Below, piece after piece: positions 45,344 through 50,585 of a stretch of 64,000 nucleotides of DNA. Made by a program: the position numbers and the translations under genes. Every line of letters starts with the position of its first letter. The stretch's first letter is position 1. This stretch comes from Monoplex corrugatus. Lineage: Eukaryota > Mollusca > Gastropoda > Littorinimorpha > Ranellidae. The stretch lies in the NCBI GenBank assembly GCA_030674185.1, contig CM060312.1, positions 33,756,313-33,820,312 on the forward strand, in the 5' to 3' direction. The notes under the pieces are model-generated. The model was not told where the DNA came from and did no database searches. It was given only the letters and a program-made list of their open reading frames with translations.

Positions 45344-45764
45344 AAGAAGAAGAAGAAGAAGAAGGAGAAGGAGGAGAAGAAGAAGAGAAGAGAAAGATGG
45401 AGAAGAAGGAGGAGGTAGGGGAGGAGGAGTAGAGGAGGGGAGGAGGAGAAAGAAAAAAAATGAAGAAAAAAAAACAACAACAACAGAAGAAGAATCCAAA
45501 GTATTAAACTCAAATATTTCACTGGCTACTCCAATGCACTGGCTGCAATGCCACAACTGGTGGATACACTGTAAACAAACGACCAAACAAACCTTCAAAC
45601 GTTTTCCCTGATCGGGCCTGGACCCACTGCCCATTAACAAAAGCCTTCTGGAAGAGGAAAGAACTGGAGAAACGAGTTGCCTGATGCTCTGCCATCCTGA
45701 GAATCACCAGCTGATGCCGAACACACGCTTTTGTTCTTGGAACTACTGACAACAGTGCTGACAC
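21240..45764 (-). CDS. ALDH5A1: ALDH5A1, mitochondrial succinate-semialdehyde dehydrogenase (eleven coding exons, spliced span; start incomplete)
   Basis: Eleven segments join in frame to 515 codons plus TGA, all with AG acceptors and GT donors. The product is an aldehyde dehydrogenase of family 5, which oxidises succinate semialdehyde to succinate with NAD+ in the mitochondrial matrix, the last step of GABA catabolism. Numbering from 45764: Rossmann-fold and catalytic features are W184-N185-F186-P187 (oxyanion Asn), KPAEDTP with Lys208, F262-TGS, E286 in LELGG (general base), catalytic Cys320 and the neighbouring Cys322 in TCVCANR (the redox-switch pair of animal SSADH), EIFGP and the C-terminal [12 protein letters not shown] then a [10 protein letters not shown] tail. 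Human SSADH is 535 residues, so only the extreme N-terminus is missing. The first exon seen begins at an AG acceptor and is in frame to an intronic TAG, so an upstream exon is required, or translation starts at Met24. Confidence 0.96.
21490..21665 (+). repeat. Dispersed repeat family A, 3'-only copy
   Basis: It contains TTAGACTATGTGCGCAAATG, CTATTGTGTATGTTTTAAAAT and GCAGTCGGCTGGCTCTAAAC, matching the last ~170 bp of the other copies. Confidence 0.7.
21770..21912. repeat. TTAA/CCTTTGACTC inverted-repeat element, degraded copy
   Basis: AACCTTTGACTCTCACACC on the left and GGTGCGGAGTCAAAGGTTA on the right are inverted, with an internal TTAACCCTTGACTCAC. Same family as 24580, 30045 and 48378. 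Confidence 0.65.
22190..22345. other. ALDH5A1 intron 10, unassigned
   Basis: Nothing was recognised in this part of the intron. Confidence 0.4.
22346..22440. other. Short CpG-dense insert in AT-rich intron
   Basis: GACCCTGGAATTCGTCGCGG followed by GAGGATTCGCGGAAATC, AAATCGCGC, AATTTCGCG and AAATCGACGACC gives roughly ten CpGs in under 100 bp, against a CpG-poor background. The flanking A-rich sequence is ordinary. It may be one end of a DNA transposon; no inverted partner was found. Confidence 0.45.
22441..23574. other. ALDH5A1 intron 10, unassigned
   Basis: No coding exon or clear repeat was recognised. AT-rich sequence with short A and T runs. Confidence 0.45.
23575..24090 (+). repeat. 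Dispersed repeat family A, copy 3
   Basis: Well-preserved copy from CCTGGGGATGCCAGGGGCTC to GCAGTCGGCTGGGCTTAAAA, antisense to ALDH5A1. It ends about 30 bp from the exon 10 donor (24120). Confidence 0.85.
24121..24179 (-). CDS. ALDH5A1: ALDH5A1 coding exon E10
   Basis: 59 nt between a CTGCTTGCAG acceptor and a GTAAG donor. It reads (K)[19 protein letters not shown] with one extra base. The phase, one base into the split Lys and one left for Gly, fits E9 and E11 exactly. Confidence 0.94.
24580..24773. mobile_element. TTAA-flanked inverted-repeat element (piggyBac-type MITE), copy 2
   Basis: TTAACCCTTTGACTCCCACA on the left and TGAGGGAGTCAGAGGGTTGA on the right are inverted. A second inverted pair lies inside (TTAATCCTTTGATGTCC and GATAC..GTGAG..ATCAGCGG around a TCTGCAGGAAGC centre). 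TTAA adjoins the left CCCT terminus; the right TTGA has one change. Confidence 0.75.
24878..25015. repeat. A15 run plus (ACT)n/(ATC)n trinucleotide tracts
   Basis: A poly-A run at 24880-24895, then ACTACTACC units and CATCATCATCATTATC units. Confidence 0.85.
25016..25552. other. ALDH5A1 intron 9, unassigned
   Basis: It has a short CA run (25141-25165) and purine-rich GAGAGA/AAAGG at 25460-25535. No coding evidence. Confidence 0.45.
25553..25722 (-). CDS. ALDH5A1: ALDH5A1 coding exon E9
   Basis: 170 nt after a TTTGGTGACCAG acceptor. It reads [40 protein letters not shown] then [16 protein letters not shown] plus AA. The donor must be AA|GTGTGT so that the split codon AAA matches E10. EIFGP is the conserved ALDH motif lining the NAD site. 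Confidence 0.96.
25723..26404. other. ALDH5A1 intron 8, right part
   Basis: Nothing was recognised. Chance frames only. Confidence 0.4.
26405..26998 (+). repeat. Dispersed repeat family A, copy 4
   Basis: From CCCTGTGGGAATGCTGGGGG to GCAGTCCACTGGGCTTTAAA. An internal 30-bp duplication (GTTCTATAAAGCCTTACATA repeated) distinguishes it. Confidence 0.85.
27394..27972 (-). other. Unidentified 193-codon open frame inside ALDH5A1 intron 8
   Basis: The minus-strand frame is open for 193 codons without low-complexity sequence, which is unusual in this window. It has blocks such as [39 protein letters not shown] and an acidic [15 protein letters not shown] recognise no domain. A retroelement or captured pseudogene frame, or chance, are all possible; it lies in the same orientation as the host gene. 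Confidence 0.25.
28030..28215 (+). repeat. Tandem repeat of ~62-bp unit, three copies
   Basis: The unit is GCATTCTTTGTGTGCAGCC then a TTCATTGAGC..AAGC block and GTCCATCT(C/T)TGAGTTC(A/T)GT. Three diverged copies precede exon E8 on the plus-strand map. Confidence 0.75.
28486..28644 (-). CDS. ALDH5A1: ALDH5A1 coding exon E8 (catalytic cysteine)
   Basis: 159 nt after an ATTTGTTTGCAG acceptor, phase 0 at both ends. It begins [20 protein letters not shown], with catalytic Cys320 and the adjacent Cys322, and continues [20 protein letters not shown] then [13 protein letters not shown]. In human SSADH the equivalent Cys pair forms a disulfide redox switch (established). Both are intact here. Confidence 0.97.
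28810..28883. repeat. (CA)n microsatellite
   Basis: AC run with ACACTCACACTC interruptions, about 70 bp. Confidence 0.95.
29020..30020 (+). repeat. 59-bp minisatellite, about 17 copies
   Basis: The unit is TCTGTGGCTATCATGTTTCT then ATTTCCTTTGTACTTGTTGA and ATCTGAGAAACTATGTCAC. Units vary by a few bases (57-60 bp). Translated frames show a repeated [13 protein letters not shown] peptide but shift frame between units, so it is not a gene. Confidence 0.95.
30045..30237. mobile_element. TTAA-flanked inverted-repeat element with nested inner hairpin, copy 3 (best preserved)
   Basis: TTAA (30045-30048), then CCCTTTGACTCCCAC; on the right GTGAGGGAGTCAAAGGG then TTAA (30234-30237). Perfect TTAA target duplication and CCCT/AGGG ends fit a piggyBac-type MITE. 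Inside at ~30116-30194 a second complete pair (TTAACCCTTTGACTCCC and GGGAGTCAAAGGGTTA) surrounds AAGCTTCCCACAGGAAGC. Confidence 0.85.
30238..30828. other. ALDH5A1 intron 7, unassigned
   Basis: No coding or repeat structure was recognised. Confidence 0.4.
30829..31396. repeat. Complex (CA)n array with a CAGAGGCACTTACA higher-order motif
   Basis: CA repeats are interrupted about 15 times by (C/A)AGAGGCACTTACAC or AGGCACTTAC. It ends exactly at the 5' truncation of the LINE at 31397. Confidence 0.9.
31397..33480 (+). mobile_element. 5'-truncated non-LTR retrotransposon of an RNase H-bearing clade (I/Nimb-like), nearly intact C-terminal half
   Basis: One frame 31410-32594 starts inside the reverse transcriptase. 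[13 protein letters not shown] and QYADDLCMW with the YADD catalytic pair are present, then [16 protein letters not shown] and a thumb region. An RNase H domain follows, with the four catalytic positions retained across a frameshift: YTDGS (32470), AELFAI (shifted frame near 32575), FCVDSKSV (32650) and NDMVDRAAK (32810). A TGA at 32834-32836 interrupts. A second frame to a stop at 33253 ends in a [15 protein letters not shown] putative zinc knuckle. The 3' UTR ends TCACTTTAGTG...GACATTAAATCAAAGACC, running into (CAC)/(CA)n. Truncated at a CA array at the 5' end. Confidence 0.85.
33481..33545. repeat. (CA)n following the LINE 3' tail
   Basis: Starts as (CCA)4 directly after the LINE tail and becomes pure AC. 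Confidence 0.95.
33605..33748 (-). CDS. ALDH5A1: ALDH5A1 coding exon E7 (general-base Glu)
   Basis: 144 nt after a TTTTTTTTTCAG acceptor, phase 0 both ends. It reads [40 protein letters not shown] then CKFRCSGQ. E286 in LELGG is the ALDH general base. It joins E8 as SGQ|TCVCAN, the family active-site signature. Confidence 0.97.
33955..34038. repeat. (CA)n microsatellite
   Basis: Near-perfect AC run of about 80 bp. Confidence 0.97.
34256..34399 (-). CDS. ALDH5A1: ALDH5A1 coding exon E6
   Basis: 144 nt after a TATTTCAG acceptor, phase 0 both ends. It reads [40 protein letters not shown] then [16 protein letters not shown] is the NAD-binding ALDH motif. Confidence 0.97.
34496..34720 (-). mobile_element. 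LINE/SINE 3' tail with (ATT)n
   Basis: On the minus strand AAATGTAAAGCGCTGGTGAG leads to ATATGCGCTATATAAATAAA and (CATTATTATT). It is the CR1/L2-like 3' end style seen at 34735, 42410 and 52600. The body is too diverged to name. Confidence 0.65.
34721..35368 (-). mobile_element. CR1/L2-like LINE, C-terminal RT end and 3' UTR
   Basis: The minus-strand frame reads [19 protein letters not shown] sequence, [20 protein letters not shown], then [20 protein letters not shown] and [17 protein letters not shown] with [12 protein letters not shown] and stop. These are textbook CR1/L2 C-terminal motifs. The 3' UTR holds a CA/CG array (34797-34890) and ends GCGCTATATAAATGCTCATT plus (ATT)n at 34720-34742. 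Confidence 0.85.
35370..35715 (-). mobile_element. RTE-like 3' fragment
   Basis: The minus-strand frame reads [40 protein letters not shown] and [20 protein letters not shown], then [30 protein letters not shown] is the family's repeated C-terminal motif. The (ATC)n tail is at 35370-35378. Confidence 0.8.
35838..36172 (+). mobile_element. tRNA-derived SINE-like repeat, family S1, with head intact
   Basis: GACCACAGTGCAGTGGTTAG with CGCAAC (A-box-like) and, 35 bp on, TGAGTTTGAATCCCATCAG (B-box GGTTCGAATCC-like). The body has CTGGGACCACACAGCTGAG and TCTGACCAATGTGGCAG; the tail is ATCATCCCCATCATCATTA. It shares body and tail with 58905-59175. Confidence 0.8.
36249..36324. repeat. Perfect 32-bp inverted repeat with 12-nt loop
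   Basis: The left arm 36249-36280 starts ACCGGAATTCAATCACCATC and ends TTTCCTTTG. The right arm 36293-36324 is its exact reverse complement. The loop is GTGTTGTTACAA. Each arm carries an EcoRI-type GAATTC. It is absent from the rest of the window. Confidence 0.97.
36325..37031. other. ALDH5A1 intron 5, unassigned
   Basis: Nothing was recognised. A-rich runs flank the transposon at 37032. Confidence 0.4.
37032..37488 (+). mobile_element. pogo-like DNA transposon, internally deleted (457 bp)
   Basis: The left terminus is TACCGTAAAGTTCGGGCTAT and the right terminus ATAGCCCGAACTTTACGGTA, a perfect 20-bp inverted pair including the TA at each edge. Subterminal AAGCCGCAACTTTTTC and GCGGCTTATAAACC motifs are the 'CGGCTTAT' repeats common in such elements. 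The interior keeps only the first ~20 codons of a transposase (next entry). Confidence 0.92.
37315..37434 (+). pseudogene. 39-codon stub of a pogo-like transposase (N-terminal DNA-binding start fused to the terminal region)
   Basis: It reads [20 protein letters not shown] then [19 protein letters not shown] and TAA. The first ~21 residues match the start of pogo/Tigger-type helix-turn-helix domains (R.AY.A.FKLKAIDLA). The rest is encoded by the subterminal repeat, so an internal deletion joined codon ~21 to the right end. No catalytic domain remains. Confidence 0.75.
37489..38096. other. ALDH5A1 intron 5, unassigned
   Basis: No coding or repeat structure was recognised. Confidence 0.4.
38097..38213 (-). 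CDS. ALDH5A1: ALDH5A1 coding exon E5
   Basis: 117 nt after an ATCATGTTTCAG acceptor, phase 0 both ends, donor GTGGGT. It reads [20 protein letters not shown] then [23 protein letters not shown] carries the oxyanion Asn and KPAEDTP the NAD-contacting Lys. Confidence 0.97.
38555..38646. repeat. (CA)n microsatellite
   Basis: AC runs with a GCAAGCATGCAT interruption. Confidence 0.95.
38738..38840 (-). mobile_element. SINE-like repeat, family S2, partial
   Basis: The minus strand has TTGACTCAAGAGCTGGTG then TTTGAGTTCAATTCCAAC and AAAAACTGGCCTGTTTGC, as in the better copies at 44370 and 62545. Confidence 0.65.
38841..39060. repeat. Two ~108-bp tandem copies with family A-type tail
   Basis: GTTCATATTGCTTATACCCA then ACCGACTACTAGAGCCATATC recurs as GTTCATATTGCTTATAGCCC and CGACTACTAGAGCCACATC. 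The reverse complement (GATATGGCTCTAGTAGTCGG) resembles the end of dispersed family A. Confidence 0.7.
39235..39482. repeat. (ACAG)-like purine-rich imperfect repeat
   Basis: GACAGACAGACAG, GGAAAGACAC and GGCAGAAAGAC units are interspersed up to the exon E4 donor at 39488. In the transcript this is pyrimidine-rich. Confidence 0.8.
39489..39659 (-). CDS. ALDH5A1: ALDH5A1 coding exon E4
   Basis: 171 nt after a TTGCATTAAAG acceptor, phase 0 both ends, donor GTAAGT. It reads [40 protein letters not shown] then [17 protein letters not shown]. It continues E3 as CEM|GKPL (ESGKPL in human) and leads into WNFP. Confidence 0.97.
39660..40359. other. ALDH5A1 intron 3, unassigned
   Basis: Contains a T19 run (39780-39798). 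Nothing else was recognised. Confidence 0.4.
40360..40443 (-). CDS. ALDH5A1: ALDH5A1 coding exon E3
   Basis: 84 nt between GTTGCAG and GTGAGT, phase 0 both ends. It reads [20 protein letters not shown] then TRLLTCEM, equivalent to ERSSLLRKW...LARIITAES of human SSADH. The Met before GKPL replaces the usual Ser. Confidence 0.95.
40716..41345 (+). repeat. 33-bp minisatellite with a GGTACC in each unit, about 19 copies
   Basis: The unit is ATAATGCTTGCTATAATCAT then GTCTGGTACCATC, almost perfectly homogeneous (one damaged unit at ~40805-40845). Because 33 is divisible by 3, all frames stay open and yield artefactual [11 protein letters not shown] repeats. Confidence 0.97.
41346..41518 (+). repeat. 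Degenerate start of the second 33-bp array
   Basis: Units of AATGCCTGTC(T/A)GAT.AATG.CTA.CAGAATCAT, irregular, bridging the two arrays and cut by the LINE at 41519. Confidence 0.8.
41519..42475 (+). mobile_element. CR1/L2-like LINE 3' portion inserted into the minisatellite
   Basis: Broken frames read [60 protein letters not shown] then [32 protein letters not shown] and, after more breaks, [14 protein letters not shown] and [12 protein letters not shown] endings. The 3' UTR ends GCGCTATATAAATATTGTAA then (TTA)n at 42450-42472. Both flanks are the 33-bp array. Confidence 0.88.
42476..43462 (+). repeat. Second 33-bp minisatellite array, about 30 units
   Basis: The unit is CATAATGCCTGTTTGATTAA then TGTTTATCAGAAT with many variants (GTCTGATTAACG, GCCTAGCAG). 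It has the same period as the 40716 array and shares ATAATG.CTG, which suggests common ancestry. It continues the 41346-41518 segment across the LINE. Confidence 0.93.
43728..44078 (-). mobile_element. SINE-like repeat, family S1, antisense
   Basis: The plus strand reads ATGGAGTTCCATTTCAGGTT, then GGACACGGCCGTAATTACAG, AGACGCCTGTGGTGCTG and, at the head, GGTTTGAGCCGCTAGCCTG and GTAGTGCTAACCACTTTGCC. It aligns block by block to 62199-62545. The minus-strand head has a GTGGTTAGCACTAC A-box-like sequence. Confidence 0.8.
44118..44239 (-). CDS. ALDH5A1: ALDH5A1 coding exon E2
   Basis: 122 nt between ACATGCTTTAG and GTGAGC. It completes Val58 and reads [20 protein letters not shown] then [27 protein letters not shown]....P.M is the standard ALDH5 N-domain segment. 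Confidence 0.95.
44365..44560 (+). mobile_element. SINE-like repeat, family S2
   Basis: GAGTTGGCTGGTTCTTCTGA with TAGACCCATGATCTCAAG, then GGTATCTTGAGTTCAATTCC (B-box-like) and AAAAACTGGCCTGTTCAC, then GGTGGTGTCAACTTAGTG. Matches the minus-strand copy at 62545-62712. Confidence 0.75.
44628..44825 (+). repeat. 72-bp tandem repeat, 2.7 copies
   Basis: The unit is ATGGAACTATCCAAGTGCGA then TGATTCCCTCTTATGCAAAC, TACAAAGTATAAACACCATG and AGAGGAGCATAT. Nearly identical units keep both strands open by chance. The unit contains ATGCAAAC, close to an octamer-type ATGCAAAT site. Confidence 0.93.
45134..45470. repeat. (GAA)n/(TTC)n polypurine-polypyrimidine tract, ~335 bp
   Basis: Continuous AAG/GAA repeats with GGA and GAT interruptions, all purines on the plus strand. 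It ends ~120 bp from the donor of the first recognisable ALDH5A1 exon; in the sense transcript it is UUC-rich. Glu/Lys/Phe/Ser-rich frames are artefacts. Confidence 0.97.
45593..45764 (-). CDS. ALDH5A1: ALDH5A1 first recognisable coding exon E1 (targeting region; begins at an acceptor)
   Basis: 172 nt, donor AAG|GTTTGT. From the AG acceptor (CTTGTCTTTCAG) it reads [40 protein letters not shown], then [17 protein letters not shown]. The first ~28 residues are basic and hydrophobic with no acidic residue before Glu26, a mitochondrial presequence look. FVNGQW is the family's first conserved block. The frame is closed upstream by a TAG with no ATG, so either an earlier exon supplies the start or Met24 (45695) is used. 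Confidence 0.88.
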
Positions 45765-45899
45765 CTGAAAGACAAGAAGACTGGACTATACTTAAACTGA
45801 TGATGTGATGCTAATGATAATCATAAGAAGAAAACATGTATAACTTCAATAAGAAAACATGGAAACAAATTTTAAAACAACCTCAATAGTTTATTTATA

Positions 45900-46112
45900 A
45901 ACTGCTGGGTTTTATAGCCATTCTAATTAATGAAGATTATGCTTATAACAATAACAGAAAGAACAAAACACAAAGACATAAAAATCAAAACAGGAGTTAG
46001 CTTGTGCTGGGTTTTATTGCCATTCCAATTAATGAAGTTTAAGCTTATAACAATAGCAGAAAGAACAAAACATAAAGACATAAAAACCAAAAGCACAGGA
46101 GTTAGCTTTTTA
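45900..46112. repeat. Two ~105-bp tandem copies
   Basis: TGGGTTTTATAGCCATTC then TAATTAATGAAG, GCTTATAACAATA and CAGGAGTTAGCTT recurs once with few differences (45905-46005, 46008-46110). Confidence 0.9.
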
Positions 46113-46329
46113 TTTGATTCAAGTATAAGCTGTTTCACAATGCATCCTCTTGTAAAATACATGTTTTTCAAGACTTAAGAAACTTGTTTCATTCTGGGAG
46201 ACACTGACTCACTTTTGCTGCAGTTTCAGTTTCTCAAGATGGCATATATATCTTTTCTCGGAATGAATTCCATAGGCACTGATGCCACACACACCATGTG
46301 ATGGACAAGATTCAAAATGGTCAAGGCAT

Positions 46330-46470
46330 CACCTGTCTCACCTGTCGGCATCACTGAGTTTGGCACTGGCCACTGTACACCTGGACACCATCTTCTCCCT
46401 CAAGGCCACTCTGTCTTGACTTTTGTGGACAATTTCTTGAATATTTAGGCCACTGATGTTGGCAAAGCCT
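46330..46470 (-). mobile_element. RTE-like 3' fragment
   Basis: The plus strand reads CTCAAGGCCACTCTGTCTTG then CTTTTGTGGACAATTTCTTG and AATATTTAGGCCACTGATG, close to 655-730. This is the QEIVRRSQDRAAW region on the minus strand. Confidence 0.75.
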
Positions 46471-46552
46471 TAATTATACTTGCACATAAGTCATACATGC
46501 TAGTTATATCTTAGGTGGTGCATTAACTGGGAAGAGGACAAAGATGTGTGGG

Positions 46553-46797
46553 GAAAAAACAATTGCTGAAGCAAATTTATACTTACACACAAACAACTGC
46601 TGAAGCAAATTTATACTTACACACAAACAACTGCTGAAGCAAATTTATACTTACACACAAACAACTGCTGAAGCAAATTTATACTTACACACAAACAACT
46701 GCTGAAGCAAATTATACTTACACACAAACAACTGCTGAAGCAAATTTATACTTACACACAAACAATTGCTGAAGCAAATTTATACTTACACTACATA
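46553..46797 (+). repeat. 34-bp minisatellite, about 7 copies
   Basis: The unit is CTGCTGAAGCAAATTTATAC then TTACACACAAACAA. Very homogeneous. Confidence 0.95.
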
Positions 46798-47755
46798 CTT
46801 AGAGATTTTTCCTTCTCTCTCTCTTTCTCTCTCTCTCTTTTAAATTTATTCTATTGAAAGCAGATTATCATTCTCTCTCTCTCTCTAATTTATTTCATTA
46901 AAAGCAGATTATCAATTTCACAACCAAAATAGTGCAGTTAACAAGCTGAAACTCTTAATGTGATCTGTATTTACAGCAACACAATCTGTAAGTGGTGTGT
47001 AAGTGGTGCACCCAACCTGGATGAGACCAAGATGCATTTCAACAAAACCCACGACAACAGAAAGATCTTTCCATGGTTACTAATTGCAGAAAAATAAACT
47101 ACTTTTTTTTTTTACAAGTAAACAAAAATGAAGACAACAGCACTAAATGTAATGACGCATGCAGACTACGATATCTACAAAGGGAGGACTGGGGGTGGAG
47201 TGGGGTGACCCACTACACACGCTACTAAAATCTATGAAAGTAAGATGGTGAAGATTTTAAACTTCTCTCACTTCCATCTACAAAACTATACACAAACAAA
47301 ACGACACAGTGGAAAACTGTTATGTGTAATTTTCAATGATTATGGAGAATATTTTTTTTCATATAGAGTTGGGCTGGCAACACATGCTGAATTGCAACCC
47401 AAGAAAGACTGTGTGTGTGCAGTTTTTGGCCCACTCAGGGGTAGATGGATGCTTGGCCTTGTTCAGAACTGAGGAGGTGGGGCACTCAGGGAGAGCAGAT
47501 CGGGGTGCATACCTACACGTGCAGACACACACACAGGGGATCAGTTCACTCACACTGTGACACACAGACATTAAACGAAACAACAAAAGAATAAATACAT
47601 ACACACATATATATGCATGTGGGTGTATGTAGTAGTAATAGTGTGTGTGCATGCATGTGTGTAGACCTTGTATGCATATTGACCCTCTAGTGTGAGAAAT
47701 CATGTATCACATAAAGCTGAGAGAGAAAGAAAACATGGTGCGTGCGTGGTGTTGT
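46798..47755. other. Upstream ALDH5A1 region with CT-rich duplicated segment
   Basis: 46810-46915 holds two copies of (CT)n then AATTTATT(C/T)(T/A)ATT and AAAGCAGATTATCA. The rest is unassigned. Confidence 0.5.
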
Positions 47756-48170
<415 letters not shown>

Positions 48171-48377
48171 CGTGTGCAAGTGAAATTGGAATTAAGAGTT
48201 TTGTGAAGTGACACAAAAAAAACAACACCAACCAACCATGCACACACGCACACGCAAAGACATACCATTATGCATGTAATGAAGTTTTTTTCTCCTTTAC
48301 TTCTCATTTCACTCCTGTCTCTAAAATTTTCCATCTTCTCCACCTCTTTAGTTACTCTCATGCATTTCATTTCCATT

Positions 48378-48527
48378 ATTAACCCTTTAACTCCCTCACC
48401 CTTTCCACAACTTCCTGCAGGAAGCTGGTGGAAAGGGTGAGGGAGTCAAAGGATCAAGCTTTTTGCTGTGCTACCATGTTTGACAATACAGAATGCTGGC
48501 GGACAAGGTGAGGGAGTCAAAGGGTGA
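48378..48527. mobile_element. TTAA-type inverted-repeat element, copy 4
   Basis: TTAACCCTTTAACTCCCTCA to a centre AACTTCCTGCAGGAAGCTG and back GGGTGAGGGAGTCAAAGG, then a separate right arm GGTGAGGGAGTCAAAGGGTG. It keeps the inner hairpin and the outer right arm and lacks the outer left arm. Confidence 0.75.
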
Positions 48528-49184
48528 AGTACATCACCTGATCGTTGTTCTCTGCACTGCAATCATAATACTTATCCCATATGTATGACACAAGCATGCA
48601 AAGAGTCCAACATTTGTGATAAACAGATTCAGCACAAGAGGTTAACTTGTAGTTGCACAATGGTCTCATTTCACACATTCCAAAGTAATAGTGCAGTTTT
48701 ATAAAATTAGAAATAAAAAAAACAAAAACAAAAAAAACATTATTGTTAAACCTTTGACACAGTAACTAAATTTGACAGAGAATTGTCTTCCATTATAAAA
48801 TGAATTCATCTATTTTGTGAGGTCAGAACAAATGAAACTAGGTAACAGTACAACTTACCTCAACGTCACAGTTTCTCTTGAGATCATTAAGCACAAAACA
48901 TTCAAGCTCAAAATGTGTTAACAATCAACGTTAACAATGAATTTAATATCAAAACAGTATGTATAAAATCCTGCTTATAATCAACATTTGGGAGTGCAGT
49001 AACTCTGATAGCATTCAACAACCTATGACCCTAGAGACTTAGTTATTTAAGTATCCATGACCCACCTTGAACTACCTGTCTACACCATGTGATCAAGTGA
49101 AGTCACCACAAGAGCTCTGACCAACACTGATGGGTCACTGGAAAGGAAGGGTGTTCGGGTCATAATGTTTCAAAAGATTCTGCT
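48528..49184. other. Unassigned
   Basis: No coding or repeat structure was recognised. Confidence 0.4.
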
Positions 49185-49600
49185 CACCAGCAGTTCATTT
49201 ATGTTAACATCTCCATTACTATTGCAGTCGTCTTTTACTTTTTCAACTTTGTTTAGAACTGCCTTCTATTATGCAGCATTTGTGGCATAGCGCATACAAA
49301 ATTAGATTTCACTCACCATCAGTTCATTTATGTTTACGTTAATTTTCTTTTTGTGGTCTTTTACTTTCTCAACTTTGTTTACAACTGTCACCATCAATTC
49401 ACATGTTTACATTAATATATTTCATGCGGTCTTTTACTTTCTCAACTTTGTTTACAACTGTCACCATCAATTCACATACATTTACATTAATATTCTTTAT
49501 GTGGTCTTTTACTTTCTCAATTTTGTTTAGAAATGTCTTCCGTCATGTAGCGCTTGTCACATAGTGCATATTAAATCACATCCTTCTACGTTGTCTTAAA
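49185..49600 (+). repeat. Imperfect tandem repeat of 75-125 bp units, four copies
   Basis: Each unit has TCACCATCA(A/G)TTCA, GTTTACATTAATAT(T/A)..., then GGTCTTTTACTTTCTCAAC and TTTGTTTA(C/G)AACTG. First and last units are longer and add GTAGC(G/A)CTTGT-type sequence. Confidence 0.85.
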
Positions 49601-49747
49601 TGTGACGAACTGAATTGTATTGGCTTTTACTTCTGGAAATCATGTACATTTGGAGAACTTTCTTTCACTTATGGTCAATGCTTCTATATCAAAATTAGAT
49701 TGTGAAAAAATATTGTGTGCGTGTGTGCATGCATTTATGTGTGTGTA

Positions 49748-49755
49748 TGCGTGCG

Positions 49756-49797
<42 letters not shown>

Positions 49798-49800
49798 ACA

Positions 49801-49836
<36 letters not shown>

Positions 49837-49845
49837 ACGTGCGCA
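49748..49845. repeat. (TG)n microsatellite
   Basis: Two TG runs split by GAGACAATG. Confidence 0.95.
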
Positions 49846-50209
49846 TGGTGTGTGTGTTTGTGCACATGACAGAGGAATTTGTCCCTAACATTTTTTTCCT
49901 TTCACTTTTAGTCTCAGCTCATGTAATTACTCACAAGCATTTAACACCTATAACATTTTAATCTAACGTTATCTACAGCAAGAAAGCAGTATCATCCACA
50001 GCAGCCTCCCATGGCAACAATCTCTTATCAAATATTCACTGACCCTGAGATTTGAGAATGTGTGTAGTACATGTGTACAGGCTATAGCTTGAACCAGTGT
50101 AAGCTGATCTGAGAGAAGAGTATACTTAACGGGCCATTCTTCTTTGTCTTCGTTCTGTTCTGTGTCCAATTTTGTGATGAGATCAGGACAGCTTGGTAAA
50201 TAGGTCAAT

Positions 50210-50542
50210 GTGTGCGCGTGCGTGTGTGTGTGCGTGTGTGCACGTGCGTATGTGTATGTTACTGTGTGTGTATATATGTGTGAATGTGTGTAAGTGTGTC
50301 TGTGTGGTGTGTCTGTGTCAGTGTTTCTGTGCTACTTGTGTGTGAGTGTGTCTGTGTGGTGTGTCTGTGTCAATGTTTCTGTGCTACTCTGTGTGTGTGT
50401 CTGTGTCTATTTGTGTGCGTGTTACAGCGTGTGCATGCACTCATGTGCATACAAGTGTGCACGTATGTGCGAGCACAAGTGAGTGTGAACATGTGAGCTT
50501 CTGTATGTGCGTGTGCGCATGTACACACACGTGTATGTGTGG

Positions 50543-50574
<32 letters not shown>

Positions 50575-50585
50575 TGCGTGTGTGG
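50210..50585. repeat. TG-rich region with GTGTCTGTGTGGTGTG units and a (GCGT)n end
   Basis: A ~65-bp unit with TCTGTGTGGTGTGTCTGTGT then CA(G/A)TGTTTCTGTGCTACT occurs twice (50290-50405). Ends in GTGCGTGCGTGCGTGCG. Confidence 0.85.

Noticed and set aside
45519..45592. Extension of ALDH5A1 exon E1 past 45593 (frame continues [12 protein letters not shown]...)
   Set aside because: Only splicing at 45593/45592 joins in frame to the VTNPSTGE segment of exon E2; the extension has no family similarity.
45077..45640. Glu/Lys-rich and Phe/Ser-rich open frames
   Set aside because: They come from the (GAA)n tract. The real coding piece on the minus strand is the ALDH5A1 exon at 45593-45764.
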